A DNA stretch of 30,349 nucleotides from UBA2185 sp964564625 (GTDB lineage Bacteria > Desulfobacterota > Syntrophia > Syntrophales > UBA2185), in NCBI GenBank assembly GCA_964564625.1, contig CAZMBE010000034.1:1-30349 (forward strand). The letters are read 5' to 3'. The notes beneath the pieces were generated by a model, which was not told where the DNA came from, did not search any database, and saw only the letters and a list, made by a program, of their open reading frames with translations. The translations under genes were made by a program, and so were the position numbers. This document shows positions 15,956 to 23,924 of this stretch, in pieces (position 1 is the first letter of the stretch; each line of letters opens with the position of its first letter).

Positions 15956-16837
15956 TTATGATTTTCTATTGAGTAGCTCATTCGGTTTTTTCAGAAGCGA
16001 TATGATTTTCTCACCCAATTTTTTGGGTTGATTTTGCTTTGCGTAGCCATAGTTATAACCATAGAAGTAACGGTTAGTGCCAAAATACTGTGAATTGAGA
16101 GCAGTAGATTTAAACTCCAAATCATTTAACACAACGCCCATAATTTTCTCTGATTTGAGCAATTTGATGGCCTGCTGTACAGATTCCCTTGGTGTTTCAC
16201 CCGCCCTTATTACAAAGAGAATGCCGTCAATTATTTTATCAAGGACGTTTGGTTCTGTCGTGGCAAGAATCGGTGATGAGTCTAAAATGATATACCGGTC
16301 ATCGTATCGGGATTTTAATTCATTTACTAACGCTGCCATTCTTTTTGATCCGATCAGTTCAACGGGGTTCTCCTGGGAACTCCCGCCGCAGAGAAGGCTG
16401 AGTTTATCGACCTGGGTTTTGACCATGAGTTCGGGCAATTCCGCCTGCCCCAGCAGGTAATCGGATAGACCTTTTGCCTCTTGCAAGCCAAACCATCGTG
16501 AAAGTGTAGGATTCCGCAGATCGCAGTCGATCAACAAAGCATGACTGTGCAATTCAATGGCGATACTGATAGCAAGGTTTATAGCTATGAGACTTTTTCC
16601 CTCCCCGCTGAAAGCGCTCGTTACAAGGATCGTTTTCGGTTGATTTTGCTGAGTAGGATTAAAAAGGTATGTTCTCAGCTTGCGAAACTGCTCAGCAACG
16701 ATGGAACCGGGCTGAAAAAAAGAAACCAGTTTGGTATCTAATACAGTGTCATCAACCGCAGTTTTGGTTAAATCTTCTAAAGGTTCCCGTGTTCTTACCT
16801 TCTCTGCTTTCTGCAGCGCTTCAAACATTTTACCCAT
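15956..16837 (-). CDS. CpsD/CapB-type tyrosine autokinase of an XrtA/PEP-CTERM exopolysaccharide locus
   Basis: Bacterial tyrosine (BY) kinase of 293 residues that phosphorylates its own tyrosine cluster and thereby tunes polymer length together with the Wzz-like partner. It starts with MGKMFEALQKAEK, the usual start of this subfamily, and has Walker A SAFSGEGKS (74-82), Walker A' LLIDCDLRNP (101-110) and Walker B YIILDSSP (182-189). Six tyrosines cluster at 251-265 (Y251, 257, 259, 261, 263, 265). Unusually, about 28 basic residues follow the cluster rather than the chain ending there. It is a separate protein from the Wzz-like component, as in Gram-positive CpsC/CpsD pairs. GAGG precedes ATG 16837. 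Confidence 0.9.
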   Translation of the reverse strand: MGKMFEALQKAEKVRTREPLEDLTKTAVDDTVLDTKLVSFFQPGSIVAEQFRKLRTYLFNPTQQNQPKTILVTSAFSGEGKSLIAINLAISIAIELHSHALLIDCDLRNPTLSRWFGLQEAKGLSDYLLGQAELPELMVKTQVDKLSLLCGGSSQENPVELIGSKRMAALVNELKSRYDDRYIILDSSPILATTEPNVLDKIIDGILFVIRAGETPRESVQQAIKLLKSEKIMGVVLNDLEFKSTALNSQYFGTNRYFYGYNYGYAKQNQPKKLGEKIISLLKKPNELLNRKS

Positions 16838-16873
16838 AGTTGTTTGGCCTCAAGACAAGTTTATTTGTTAATA

Positions 16874-17728
16874 TTACCATTTTTTTTTAAAATGAAAAAA
16901 TGTCCTCTTTAGAAACGAGGCAGAACCTTCTAAATCCCTGATTACTTCTTTAACAATTGATTTCCCAACGTGCTTTTGATCCATTGAAAATGCGGTAAGT
17001 AAAGCGTTGTCACACACTATATTGATCACCCTGGGTATGCCTCTTGAGTATTTGTATATCGCTTTTATAGCTCCTTTATCAAATATGGAAAGATTCCGGG
17101 CGCCTGCTTTCTTTAGCCTGTGAAGTATATATTCTCCCGTGTCCGTAAAATTCAGAGCAGACAGATGATATCTGTTTGTGATCCTCTGTTTTAGTGCCCG
17201 AAATTTTGTGTCAGCCAACGTCTCATTCAATTCCGGCTGTCCCAGGAAAATGACATGGAGCAATTTGTTTTTGCCACTTTCCAAATTAGTGAGCAAACGC
17301 ACCTCTTCAAGCAGTTTCGTATCAAGACTTTGTGCCTCATCGATTATTAAAAATACCCGCTCATTTTGAGCGAAGCAATTGAGAAGAAAATTATGCAATA
17401 ATGCCAAATTTTGTCCTCGTGTCTTTAAGCCGTTCGAAGTTAATCCAAAATCTTCGCATATATAATTGAGGAAGTCCTCCGGATCCATAACGGGATTGAA
17501 AATGTGTGCGGTACGGACATTCTGCTCCATCTTATTTAATAGTGTATGTACAAGAGTTGTTTTCCCCGTACCAACTTCTCCGGTAATAACGATAAACAGC
17601 TTCCCTTCCTTGATTGCATATCTGAGGTGCGCGAAGGCTTCTTTGTGTATCTCGCTAAAATATACAAACTTAGGATCGGGTGTTATATTAAACGGCTTTT
17701 CTTTAAAGCCAAAGAATTTTTCATACAT
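16874..17728 (-). CDS. ExeA-like AAA ATPase of an XrtA/PEP-CTERM locus
   Basis: ATPase of 284 residues. It begins MYEKFFGFKEKPFNITPDPKF, the hallmark start of the ExeA/PEP-CTERM ATPase family, with Walker A GEVGTGKTT (50-58), Walker B VFLIIDEAQ (125-133), the sensor FLGQPEL and a C-terminal lid (YSRGIPRVINIVCDNAL). Members sit in almost every XrtA exopolysaccharide locus next to the chain-length protein and tyrosine kinase; their exact job is not established. The gene starts 9 bp after the Wzz-like stop and ends 36 bp before the kinase, so all three belong to one operon. No peptidoglycan-binding domain is present. Confidence 0.9.
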   Translation of the reverse strand: MYEKFFGFKEKPFNITPDPKFVYFSEIHKEAFAHLRYAIKEGKLFIVITGEVGTGKTTLVHTLLNKMEQNVRTAHIFNPVMDPEDFLNYICEDFGLTSNGLKTRGQNLALLHNFLLNCFAQNERVFLIIDEAQSLDTKLLEEVRLLTNLESGKNKLLHVIFLGQPELNETLADTKFRALKQRITNRYHLSALNFTDTGEYILHRLKKAGARNLSIFDKGAIKAIYKYSRGIPRVINIVCDNALLTAFSMDQKHVGKSIVKEVIRDLEGSASFLKRTFFHFKKKW

Positions 17729-17737
17729 ATGAAATGG

Positions 17738-19159
17738 TTACGTCACTATTTCTTCAATTTTCGGAATTGTTGCCAGAACCCGAAGTCCGAGAGTAACTTC
17801 CACATCTCCCGCATCGTGGAATGATCGATCCAACTGTTCCCGAATAAGAGCCGCGCCAAAACTGCAGCCGATGCTAATTACCAACCCGATCAAAAGGACT
17901 TTCGGTATGTTAGGAGAGAAGGGCGTTTCCGGCACTCGCGCCGGATCAATTACGCGGAACTGCTCTCCCTTCTGTCGACGTTCAAGATTTTCCGCCTGCT
18001 GGGCATCCTGGCTTTTTCTCAAAAGAGTTTCGTACGATTCCTTCATGTTCTGATATTCCCGAAAAAGGGAGGCCATCTCCTGCTCCCGTGCGGGTACACT
18101 TTCAATACGCCCTCTGTAACGGTTAATCTGTGATCCTACGATTTCTTCTTCCCTTTGGAGCCGTTTGATATACCCATCGTTTATTGACAACTGGTTCTTT
18201 AACTCCCGGTATCTTGGGTCACTTCTAATAGTATATATATCCTTTTTTGTTTCTAAATCAGCCAGTTTTTTCTTAATCGCTTTTACATCGGGGTGGTTTT
18301 CCGTGTAGCGTGCTCTTAAATCATCAAGGTTTTTCTTTAAAGTAATTTCTGACTCGGAGGGTAGTGGTAATCCTTTATCTCTTCCCATGATTCCAGGATC
18401 TGACAGCGCTGTTCCTGATTCAAGTTCAGAAAGCTGCTTCTGGAGAAATAGTTTCCGGTCCTGAGCGGCTCTCATATTTTCTCCAACTCTCTGGTATTGA
18501 TTTTGGGTCTGTTCCAAAATTCTCAGGTTGGCATCCCGCTGTTCCGGCAGTTCACCCATGTGTTTGCTCTTGTACTGGCTAACGGCTGCCTCCAGTTCTT
18601 CTAACTTCGCCTTTTTGGCGGCTAATTCAGTTGTTAAAAATTCTGTCGTACCCACTGCCTGCTGTTCCCTCATTTTCAAATTTTCCTCGATAAAAAGGGA
18701 AGCGAGCCTGTTTGCAACGGTAGTGACCGTATTTGGATCCTTACCCATAAAGCCAATCGAAAAATAACCTTTTTCGTTTCTCTTAGTGGGCAATTCTACT
18801 ATAATATTTTTCCTCATGAACTCTACAACTTCTTCAAGGGTACGAGTATTGCTTTCATCATGATAAAGGCGGAATTCATTGATAACCTGTTCAAGGCGTG
18901 TCCTGCTCGTGACTTCCTGGGCTATGGAATGAAGGCGCTCTTCAATGCCGGATGTTACTGTTGGGTGGACAAACGACTCCGGCACTTTTTGCGGTGTAAC
19001 AGCAATTAGTGTCGATGCCTTATATATCCTCGGGGTAAACTTTGCATAGAGAACGGTGCCAACCATAACGAGCAGAAATGGAATAATCAGATACCAAATT
19101 CTCCTTTGCAAAATTTCCATGTAATCGTCTATATTATAAGATCTTGATGAGTTTATCAT
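17738..19159 (-). CDS. Wzz-type polysaccharide chain-length determinant (XrtA/PEP-CTERM type)
   Basis: Inner-membrane protein of 473 residues that sets polymer length with the tyrosine kinase. The N-terminal Wzz region (IDDYMEILQRRIWYLIIPFLLVMVG) leads into the first membrane helix (about 22-42); a long periplasmic coiled coil follows (about 165-395, many E/K/L heptads); the proline-rich PARVPETPFSPNIPK precedes the second helix (about 424-443). There is no fused kinase domain; after the second helix come only about 30 residues (DRSFHDAGDVEVTLGLRVLATIPK), the usual contact segment for the separate kinase. The ribosome site before ATG 19159 is weak. Confidence 0.92.
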   Translation of the reverse strand: MINSSRSYNIDDYMEILQRRIWYLIIPFLLVMVGTVLYAKFTPRIYKASTLIAVTPQKVPESFVHPTVTSGIEERLHSIAQEVTSRTRLEQVINEFRLYHDESNTRTLEEVVEFMRKNIIVELPTKRNEKGYFSIGFMGKDPNTVTTVANRLASLFIEENLKMREQQAVGTTEFLTTELAAKKAKLEELEAAVSQYKSKHMGELPEQRDANLRILEQTQNQYQRVGENMRAAQDRKLFLQKQLSELESGTALSDPGIMGRDKGLPLPSESEITLKKNLDDLRARYTENHPDVKAIKKKLADLETKKDIYTIRSDPRYRELKNQLSINDGYIKRLQREEEIVGSQINRYRGRIESVPAREQEMASLFREYQNMKESYETLLRKSQDAQQAENLERRQKGEQFRVIDPARVPETPFSPNIPKVLLIGLVISIGCSFGAALIREQLDRSFHDAGDVEVTLGLRVLATIPKIEEIVT

Positions 19160-19184
19160 AATTGTTTTCTCTTATTTTTTTGTC

Positions 19185-19204
19185 ATTCCCGCGCATGCGG
19201 GAAT
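19185..19204. repeat. Palindrome ATTCCC-N8-GGGAAT (dispersed-repeat-like)
   Basis: A perfect 8-bp stem ATTCCCGC/GCGGGAAT around GCAT, between the barrel and chain-length genes. In the direction of transcription it is followed by A-rich rather than T-rich sequence, so it is not a normal terminator. The pattern equals that of small dispersed repeats such as neisserial dRS3, without implying common origin. Confidence 0.55.
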
Positions 19205-19210
19205 CAAGCT

Positions 19211-20482
19211 TTAGTACATTGCGGTTAATCTAACTATTGCCCTGTTTTCCTCGTAATCATGGATGTCAATATCGGAATTGTTTTCCCTGTGTGAAACCTC
19301 TAAGGATATTGTCAGCCATCTCAGCGGTGAGTAGGAGGCATTACCGCCAATTCCCCAAATCCAGTCTTTTCTTTCTCCGTCCGAGTATTCAACCCGTTCC
19401 ACACTTCCGAAAAAACCGAGAGATGCACTTTTAGCCGGAAAGTGGGTCAACGAACCTGTCAATCGATGATATTTGTTAAATCCAAGATTTTCTGAAGTGA
19501 AATAATCTTCTGTATATCCACCCTGCAAGCTGAACGTATAGGTCGTGCGAGTATCACCTCGATTTGTAATATTGGCCCTGTAACTGACACCATCCGTTCC
19601 GGTGCCGACCTCCGGTTCTTTCCAGAAGTATCCCACTTGGGCGGAGGCGCTGAGTGTCGGACTGAATGCATACGTGAAACCCACGAAGGGGTCATGTACA
19701 TCATAGTCACTGGAAGGAGAATCGAAAGTGCGCCGCGTAAATGTGTATCCGCCGAAGATCGATGTTTTTGAGGTTACGCGGTATGTGTAACGGGCATTTG
19801 CCATGTGACCAGTCATATCATCGCTACGGTCGAAATCGCCGAGGAGGTAGCCATACTCAAGGTGAAGGCCATTTTTCCCATCGAACCAATATTCGATATA
19901 AGGATTAATGTAATTCTCCTGGCTGTCCTCGCCGGTTTTGCTTTGTGTCCTGTAGATATTATTGCGGTAATTAACACCTATGCGGTCCTCCCGACCGAAT
20001 TGGTACTCAACAGTCGGCGCTACGACGTTCCGCCAGTAGACGGCCTTTTCCTCTCTTTTGGCGAGCACATACTGGTTTTGCTCAATCGTGGTAAAGTATT
20101 CCATCTCCCTCTGCTCATCGGAACGAATAAAGTAGTCTCTCAAGTAAAAATTAAAGTGACTTTTTGTCAGGTATTTGGCACTTAAGGAACCGTTGTGACT
20201 GACATAGTTATTGTCAGTTTCTTTTCCATAGAAGACAAATCCCGCACTGTAATCCAGTTCTATCCCGGCCGCGTCATCCATATTCGTGTACTTCAGTCCC
20301 GGTCTGACCGTAGTGATAAAATCGTCCTGCTTATTTGTGGATGTGAGATTGATATTGTCATTGTATTCTTCAACCACGGAAATGTAAGGGTGAAAGCCGG
20401 GTCCAGGAACTCCTGGCTGGGCGAAGGCGGAGATGGGAAAGTATGTTACCAGAAACGCAATAAGAAAGAAAAATATTTGCAT
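19211..20482 (-). CDS. Outer-membrane beta-barrel protein of an XrtA/PEP-CTERM locus
   Basis: Protein of 423 residues with a Sec signal peptide (hydrophobic 3-20, cleavage after AFA at about 21). The mature part consists of alternating aromatic and polar strands with many YxY, GxxY and D/N-rich turns (for example HLEYGYLLGDFDRSDD, ARYTYRVTSKTSIFGGYTF), and it ends in VRLTAMY, an aromatic C-terminus that fits outer-membrane insertion. Proteins of this kind (about 400 residues, opening PYISVVEEYNDNI) recur in XrtA loci and may serve as the outer-membrane channel for the polymer. AGGAG six bases before ATG 20482 fixes the start. The pore function is inference. Confidence 0.85.
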   Translation of the reverse strand: MQIFFFLIAFLVTYFPISAFAQPGVPGPGFHPYISVVEEYNDNINLTSTNKQDDFITTVRPGLKYTNMDDAAGIELDYSAGFVFYGKETDNNYVSHNGSLSAKYLTKSHFNFYLRDYFIRSDEQREMEYFTTIEQNQYVLAKREEKAVYWRNVVAPTVEYQFGREDRIGVNYRNNIYRTQSKTGEDSQENYINPYIEYWFDGKNGLHLEYGYLLGDFDRSDDMTGHMANARYTYRVTSKTSIFGGYTFTRRTFDSPSSDYDVHDPFVGFTYAFSPTLSASAQVGYFWKEPEVGTGTDGVSYRANITNRGDTRTTYTFSLQGGYTEDYFTSENLGFNKYHRLTGSLTHFPAKSASLGFFGSVERVEYSDGERKDWIWGIGGNASYSPLRWLTISLEVSHRENNSDIDIHDYEENRAIVRLTAMY

Positions 20483-20547
20483 AATTCACTCCTGTAAAAT
20501 CTGTCGAAAAGCCTCCTGACAGATGTTTCGCATGTCTACCGTAAACA

Positions 20548-21162
20548 TTATTTTACAATTATAAGATCTCCTCTTTTCACAATCACATCTGGCTCTTTGC
20601 CATCGATTATTCTTTGATAATTGGCTATGATCCTTTTTTCTGTGCCTTTTTCCTTCCTGATGATCAAAATCTTCTTTCGGTTGGCCCAATCTGTAAAACC
20701 TCCTATCATAGTCATGAGCTGGACCAATGTAGTATCGCTGCGGAGCCGGACAACACCGGGAGTTTTAACCTCACCGGATACATAAATCTTAAAACTGTTT
20801 GCTTCCATGACGGTCACGGAAACGGTAGGGTTATCAATGAAACCCCTCAGCTTGTTAATTATAACCTCTTTCAGTTGAAGCGGCGTCAATTCTGCGGCCT
20901 GAATATCATCGACAAGGGGGAGTGAAATTTTCCCATCCATCCTCACCGGAACGGTTCTTGATAAGGCTTCCTCACGCCAGACAAATATATTAAGCACATC
21001 TTCCGGGCCGATAATGTATTGATCGCTGTCCGTAGCAATCTCGCCCCGTGATTTTGGCGGGGCCGAAGACCCCTTACCCTGTTGGGAATAAACCAAAGAA
21101 GGCAGCAAACAGATTAGCAATATTAATGCCAATTTCATACACATCATGTCATTTTTTCTCAT
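20548..21162 (-). CDS. Periplasmic polysaccharide export protein (Wza-like, XrtA/PEP-CTERM type)
   Basis: Protein of 204 residues with a signal peptide (hydrophobic 9-24, cleavage near VYSQ), a Poly_export domain (YIIGPEDVLNIFVW to NPTVSVTV, about 49-122) and one SLBB domain (YVSGEVKTPGVVRL to ILIIRKE, about 130-175). It is short compared with E. coli Wza (about 380 residues) and lacks both the lipoprotein cysteine and the C-terminal membrane helix, which is normal for the XrtA subfamily. It probably forms the periplasmic part of the export complex, with the barrel protein as outer-membrane partner. AGGGG eight bases upstream supports ATG 21162. It is the first gene of the export operon. Confidence 0.92.
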   Translation of the reverse strand: MRKNDMMCMKLALILLICLLPSLVYSQQGKGSSAPPKSRGEIATDSDQYIIGPEDVLNIFVWREEALSRTVPVRMDGKISLPLVDDIQAAELTPLQLKEVIINKLRGFIDNPTVSVTVMEANSFKIYVSGEVKTPGVVRLRSDTTLVQLMTMIGGFTDWANRKKILIIRKEKGTEKRIIANYQRIIDGKEPDVIVKRGDLIIVK

Positions 21163-21184
21163 GTATCTAACCCCTGGAGTGACT

Positions 21185-21280
21185 GTAATACGTGATCGTG
21201 GATAATATGAAATGTATTGTTTGTTTTTTTTTAATTTATTTCAAGAGTAAAAGATTTTTACAAATAAAAGATTTTTACAT
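21185..21280 (-). promoter_or_regulatory. Duplicated 96-bp promoter/operator block, copy A (before the export operon)
   Basis: Ungapped partner (81 of 96 identical) of 15675-15770. It has two near-perfect copies of the 15-bp palindrome at 17-bp spacing (21247-21261 and 21264-21278; arms GTAAAA/TTTTAC, one mismatch in the outer copy). Next come a possible -35 TTGAAA (21239-21244), a 17-bp spacer and a possible -10 AACAAT (21216-21221), all read leftward. The placement of repeats directly upstream of the -35 suits an activator. No regulator gene for it is identified in the window. Confidence 0.68.
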
Positions 21281-21363
21281 AATTATTAATGATATGAGTT
21301 AATATATCAAAAAAAAGTATATGTCGAGTAATTTTTTGCGGTAACGTCGAATGAATATATGTC

Positions 21364-21392
21364 TTGAAATATGCAAACAACTTCAGTATGAT
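21364..21392 (+). promoter_or_regulatory. Candidate sigma-70 promoter for the TPR lipoprotein gene
   Basis: TTGAAA (21364-21369), 17 bp, TATGAT (21387-21392), giving a leader of about 160 bases before ATG 21563. A second TATAAT at 21448-21453 has no good -35. The long leader shows no structure I recognise. Confidence 0.5.
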
Positions 21393-21562
21393 ACAGAACC
21401 GTAAAGCAAGAATAAGACCTTTTTCAAAAGGATCATGTAAGACTATGTATAATACATATTTGTGGAAAGTAAATGTGTGAAATGTCTGCTCCATGTTCAA
21501 CTTTGATGGTGCCAGCAGGACAGGCTTTACCCTTGTCGTCCAAAAAGTGAAGGAGTTTGATA

Positions 21563-23845
21563 ATGCAATGTAGCAAAAAAAATCGGTGGCTCTTTGGTTC
21601 TCTTATCTTTGTATGTCTTCTTGTTTTATCATTGCCAGGTTGTTCAAAAGAAGCCAAAACAGAACGGCACATGAAAAAGGGCGAACAGTACTTTTCAGAA
21701 AACAAAATACAGGAAGCAATTTTAGAATTTAAGAATGTCATTCATCTTAATCCGCAGGATGCAAGGGCACATTACAAATTGAGCCAGGCATATCTTAAGG
21801 CAGGATTATTCAGAGAGGCATTTTCAGAAACTTCAAAAACGGTTGAACTTGATCCAGGTATGCTTGAAGCCCAGAATCAATTAGGCAGTCTGTACCTTCT
21901 TTCGGGAAATCTCACAAAGGCCAGAGAACAGGCAGAGATCGTCCTGGCAAAAGATGTAAACAATTCATCGGCCCATCTGTTGTTGAGCAGCGTATATATT
22001 GCTGAAAAGAAAATTGAAGACGCTATCGCAGAAGCAAAAAAAGCTGTCGGCGGAGATAAAAAACTGGAAGCGTTCCTCCACTTGGCTAACTTGTACATTA
22101 TTAAAAAGGATTTTTCACAAGCGGAAGAGATGCTCAAGGCTGCCGTTAAAGTCGATGAGAAAAATCTAAAGGCCCGGTATTCCCTGGCAGATTTCTATCT
22201 ACGCACGGGGAAAATGGAACTTGCTGAAAATCAATATCTCGAAAGTGTTAAGATTGCGCCGAATGACGCGAAAGCATATATGTCTATGGGTAATTTTTAT
22301 GCCGCCGCGAACAGGCCTGAGGAGGCGGAAAAACAATTTTTGAAAAGCTCTGATTTATCGCCGAATGATGTTACCATCCTCCTGCATCTGGGGAATTTCT
22401 ATCTTGCATTGGCTAAAAAAGATAAGGCTGAAGCTGCATTTAAAGGAGCTGTAGATAAGGATTCAAAAAATGTCCAGGCTTTGGCCAGACTGGCCGCTTT
22501 TTACATTGACGATCGGAAATATGATGAAGGCCTGGAGATTACCGAAAAGATTTTTCAGATTAATCCGAAAAGCCAGGAAGGACTGCTTTTGAAAGGAAGG
22601 ATTCTTTTGAGCAGGAACCAATTTAATGAGGCGCAAAACCTGTTCCAGGCTTACTTAACAGATAATCCCAGATTCCCCATGGGTCACTACCTTCTCGCGA
22701 TGGCCCATTTTGGAAACAGGGATGTTCGGCAGGCGAAAGCCGCTCTGGCAGAAGCCATACGGTTGAGTCCTAAGTGGCAGGAGCCAAGGCTTCTGTTCGC
22801 TGATATAAGTATGAGGGAAGGGGCTTATGATCGGGCTCTTGATGATGCAAAGGCGGTGTTAAGGGACCATCCAAAGAGTGTACAAGCATACCTCGTCATT
22901 GGTAATGCATATATGCTGAAAAAAAATACCCCCGGCGCGTTGAAAAGCTTTGAGGAAATGATAAAAATTGCGCCTGGTAATCCCGTAGGATACACGCAAA
23001 TGGGCCGGATACTGCTCATGCAGAAAAAAGAAAAAGAGGCCCTGGTAAAGTTTGAAAAAGCGTTATCGCTGCAACCCAATTATATAGAACCGCTACAGCA
23101 CATCGTAATGGTTCATATGAATAAAAAAGATCACAGAAAGGCGTTTGACAGGGTTGTCGAACAGGTGAATATCTCGCCTCAAAATCCCTATCTGTATAAT
23201 ATACTGGCGGGCATTTACGAGGCTTACAGAGATACGTCAAATGCAGAGAAATACTTTAAAAAAGCTATTGAGATGAATGAAAACATTCCAGCCCTTCATA
23301 TTTCTCTCGCAAACTTTTATATGCGCCAGAGAATGTTGGACAAGGCAAAAACCGTATACTCCAAGACTGTTGAAAAAGCGCCAAGTTCTCTTGCCGCCCA
23401 TATGGCCCTGGGAATGATTTATGAGAGTGAGAAAAACTATGACAAGGCAAAAGAACACTATCTGAATGTTTTAAAAGTGAATCCCAATTTCGCGCCCGCG
23501 GCAAACAATCTTGCGTATATTTATGCGGAGAAGGGCGGGAATATAGACGAAGCACTCAATCTGGCCCAGAAAGCGAAGGAACTGGTGCCGGATGATCCTC
23601 ATGTGTCGGATACTCTGGGATGGATCTATTACAAAAAGAACATTCCGAGTAGAGCCATTGTCTATCTGAAAGAGGCAAATGAAAAGGTTACGAATCAGCC
23701 TATGATAAAGTACCATTTGGGTATGGCGTACCATAAGAACGGGAATCTTGATCTCGCAAAAAAGGAACTTGAGGGGGCACTCAAGTTGAGCTCTGACTTT
23801 GAAGGCGCCGATGTGGCAAGGTCGACACTTCAGTCGATAAGGTAG
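21563..23845 (+). CDS. prsT: TPR-repeat lipoprotein of XrtA/PEP-CTERM system (PrsT type)
   Basis: Protein of 760 residues, exported and lipid-anchored: basic start, hydrophobic 10-24, lipobox LPGC with Cys27. The rest is about 20 tandem tetratricopeptide repeats, for example AILEFKNVIHLNPQDARAH and AKEHYLNVLKVNPNFAPA, forming a superhelical scaffold. PrsT-type proteins accompany XrtA exopolysaccharide loci and probably organise the periplasmic export complex; the family is often somewhat longer. AAGGAG seven bases before ATG 21563 marks the start; a TTG two codons upstream is not needed. It diverges from the export operon across a 400-bp regulatory region. Confidence 0.9.
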   Translation: MQCSKKNRWLFGSLIFVCLLVLSLPGCSKEAKTERHMKKGEQYFSENKIQEAILEFKNVIHLNPQDARAHYKLSQAYLKAGLFREAFSETSKTVELDPGMLEAQNQLGSLYLLSGNLTKAREQAEIVLAKDVNNSSAHLLLSSVYIAEKKIEDAIAEAKKAVGGDKKLEAFLHLANLYIIKKDFSQAEEMLKAAVKVDEKNLKARYSLADFYLRTGKMELAENQYLESVKIAPNDAKAYMSMGNFYAAANRPEEAEKQFLKSSDLSPNDVTILLHLGNFYLALAKKDKAEAAFKGAVDKDSKNVQALARLAAFYIDDRKYDEGLEITEKIFQINPKSQEGLLLKGRILLSRNQFNEAQNLFQAYLTDNPRFPMGHYLLAMAHFGNRDVRQAKAALAEAIRLSPKWQEPRLLFADISMREGAYDRALDDAKAVLRDHPKSVQAYLVIGNAYMLKKNTPGALKSFEEMIKIAPGNPVGYTQMGRILLMQKKEKEALVKFEKALSLQPNYIEPLQHIVMVHMNKKDHRKAFDRVVEQVNISPQNPYLYNILAGIYEAYRDTSNAEKYFKKAIEMNENIPALHISLANFYMRQRMLDKAKTVYSKTVEKAPSSLAAHMALGMIYESEKNYDKAKEHYLNVLKVNPNFAPAANNLAYIYAEKGGNIDEALNLAQKAKELVPDDPHVSDTLGWIYYKKNIPSRAIVYLKEANEKVTNQPMIKYHLGMAYHKNGNLDLAKKELEGALKLSSDFEGADVARSTLQSIR

Positions 23846-23864
23846 GAAAAATCAAGTAAATTAT

Positions 23865-23895
23865 TCAAGGGTTCAAGGGGCACTTGAACCCTTGA
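23865..23895. terminator. Perfect 13-bp hairpin between convergent genes
   Basis: The arms 23865-23877 and 23883-23895 are fully complementary (TCAAGGGTTCAAG and its reverse complement) around a 5-base loop. It sits between the convergent TPR lipoprotein and GGDEF genes, where a two-way terminator is expected, but neither side has a clear T run. Alternatively it is a repeat related to the CAAGG elements at 9493 and 10523. Confidence 0.5.
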
Positions 23896-23924
23896 CCCCT
23901 TGGACCCTATTGCGTATTTAATTA

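Larger units (their letters stand above)
21163..21562. other. Divergent regulatory region between export operon and TPR lipoprotein gene
   Basis: These 400 bp without a gene separate two divergent transcription units. They hold the 96-bp duplicated block facing left (21185-21280) and candidate sigma-70 elements facing right (from 21364). The region is strongly AT-rich. No RNA gene or riboswitch is recognised. Confidence 0.7.
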
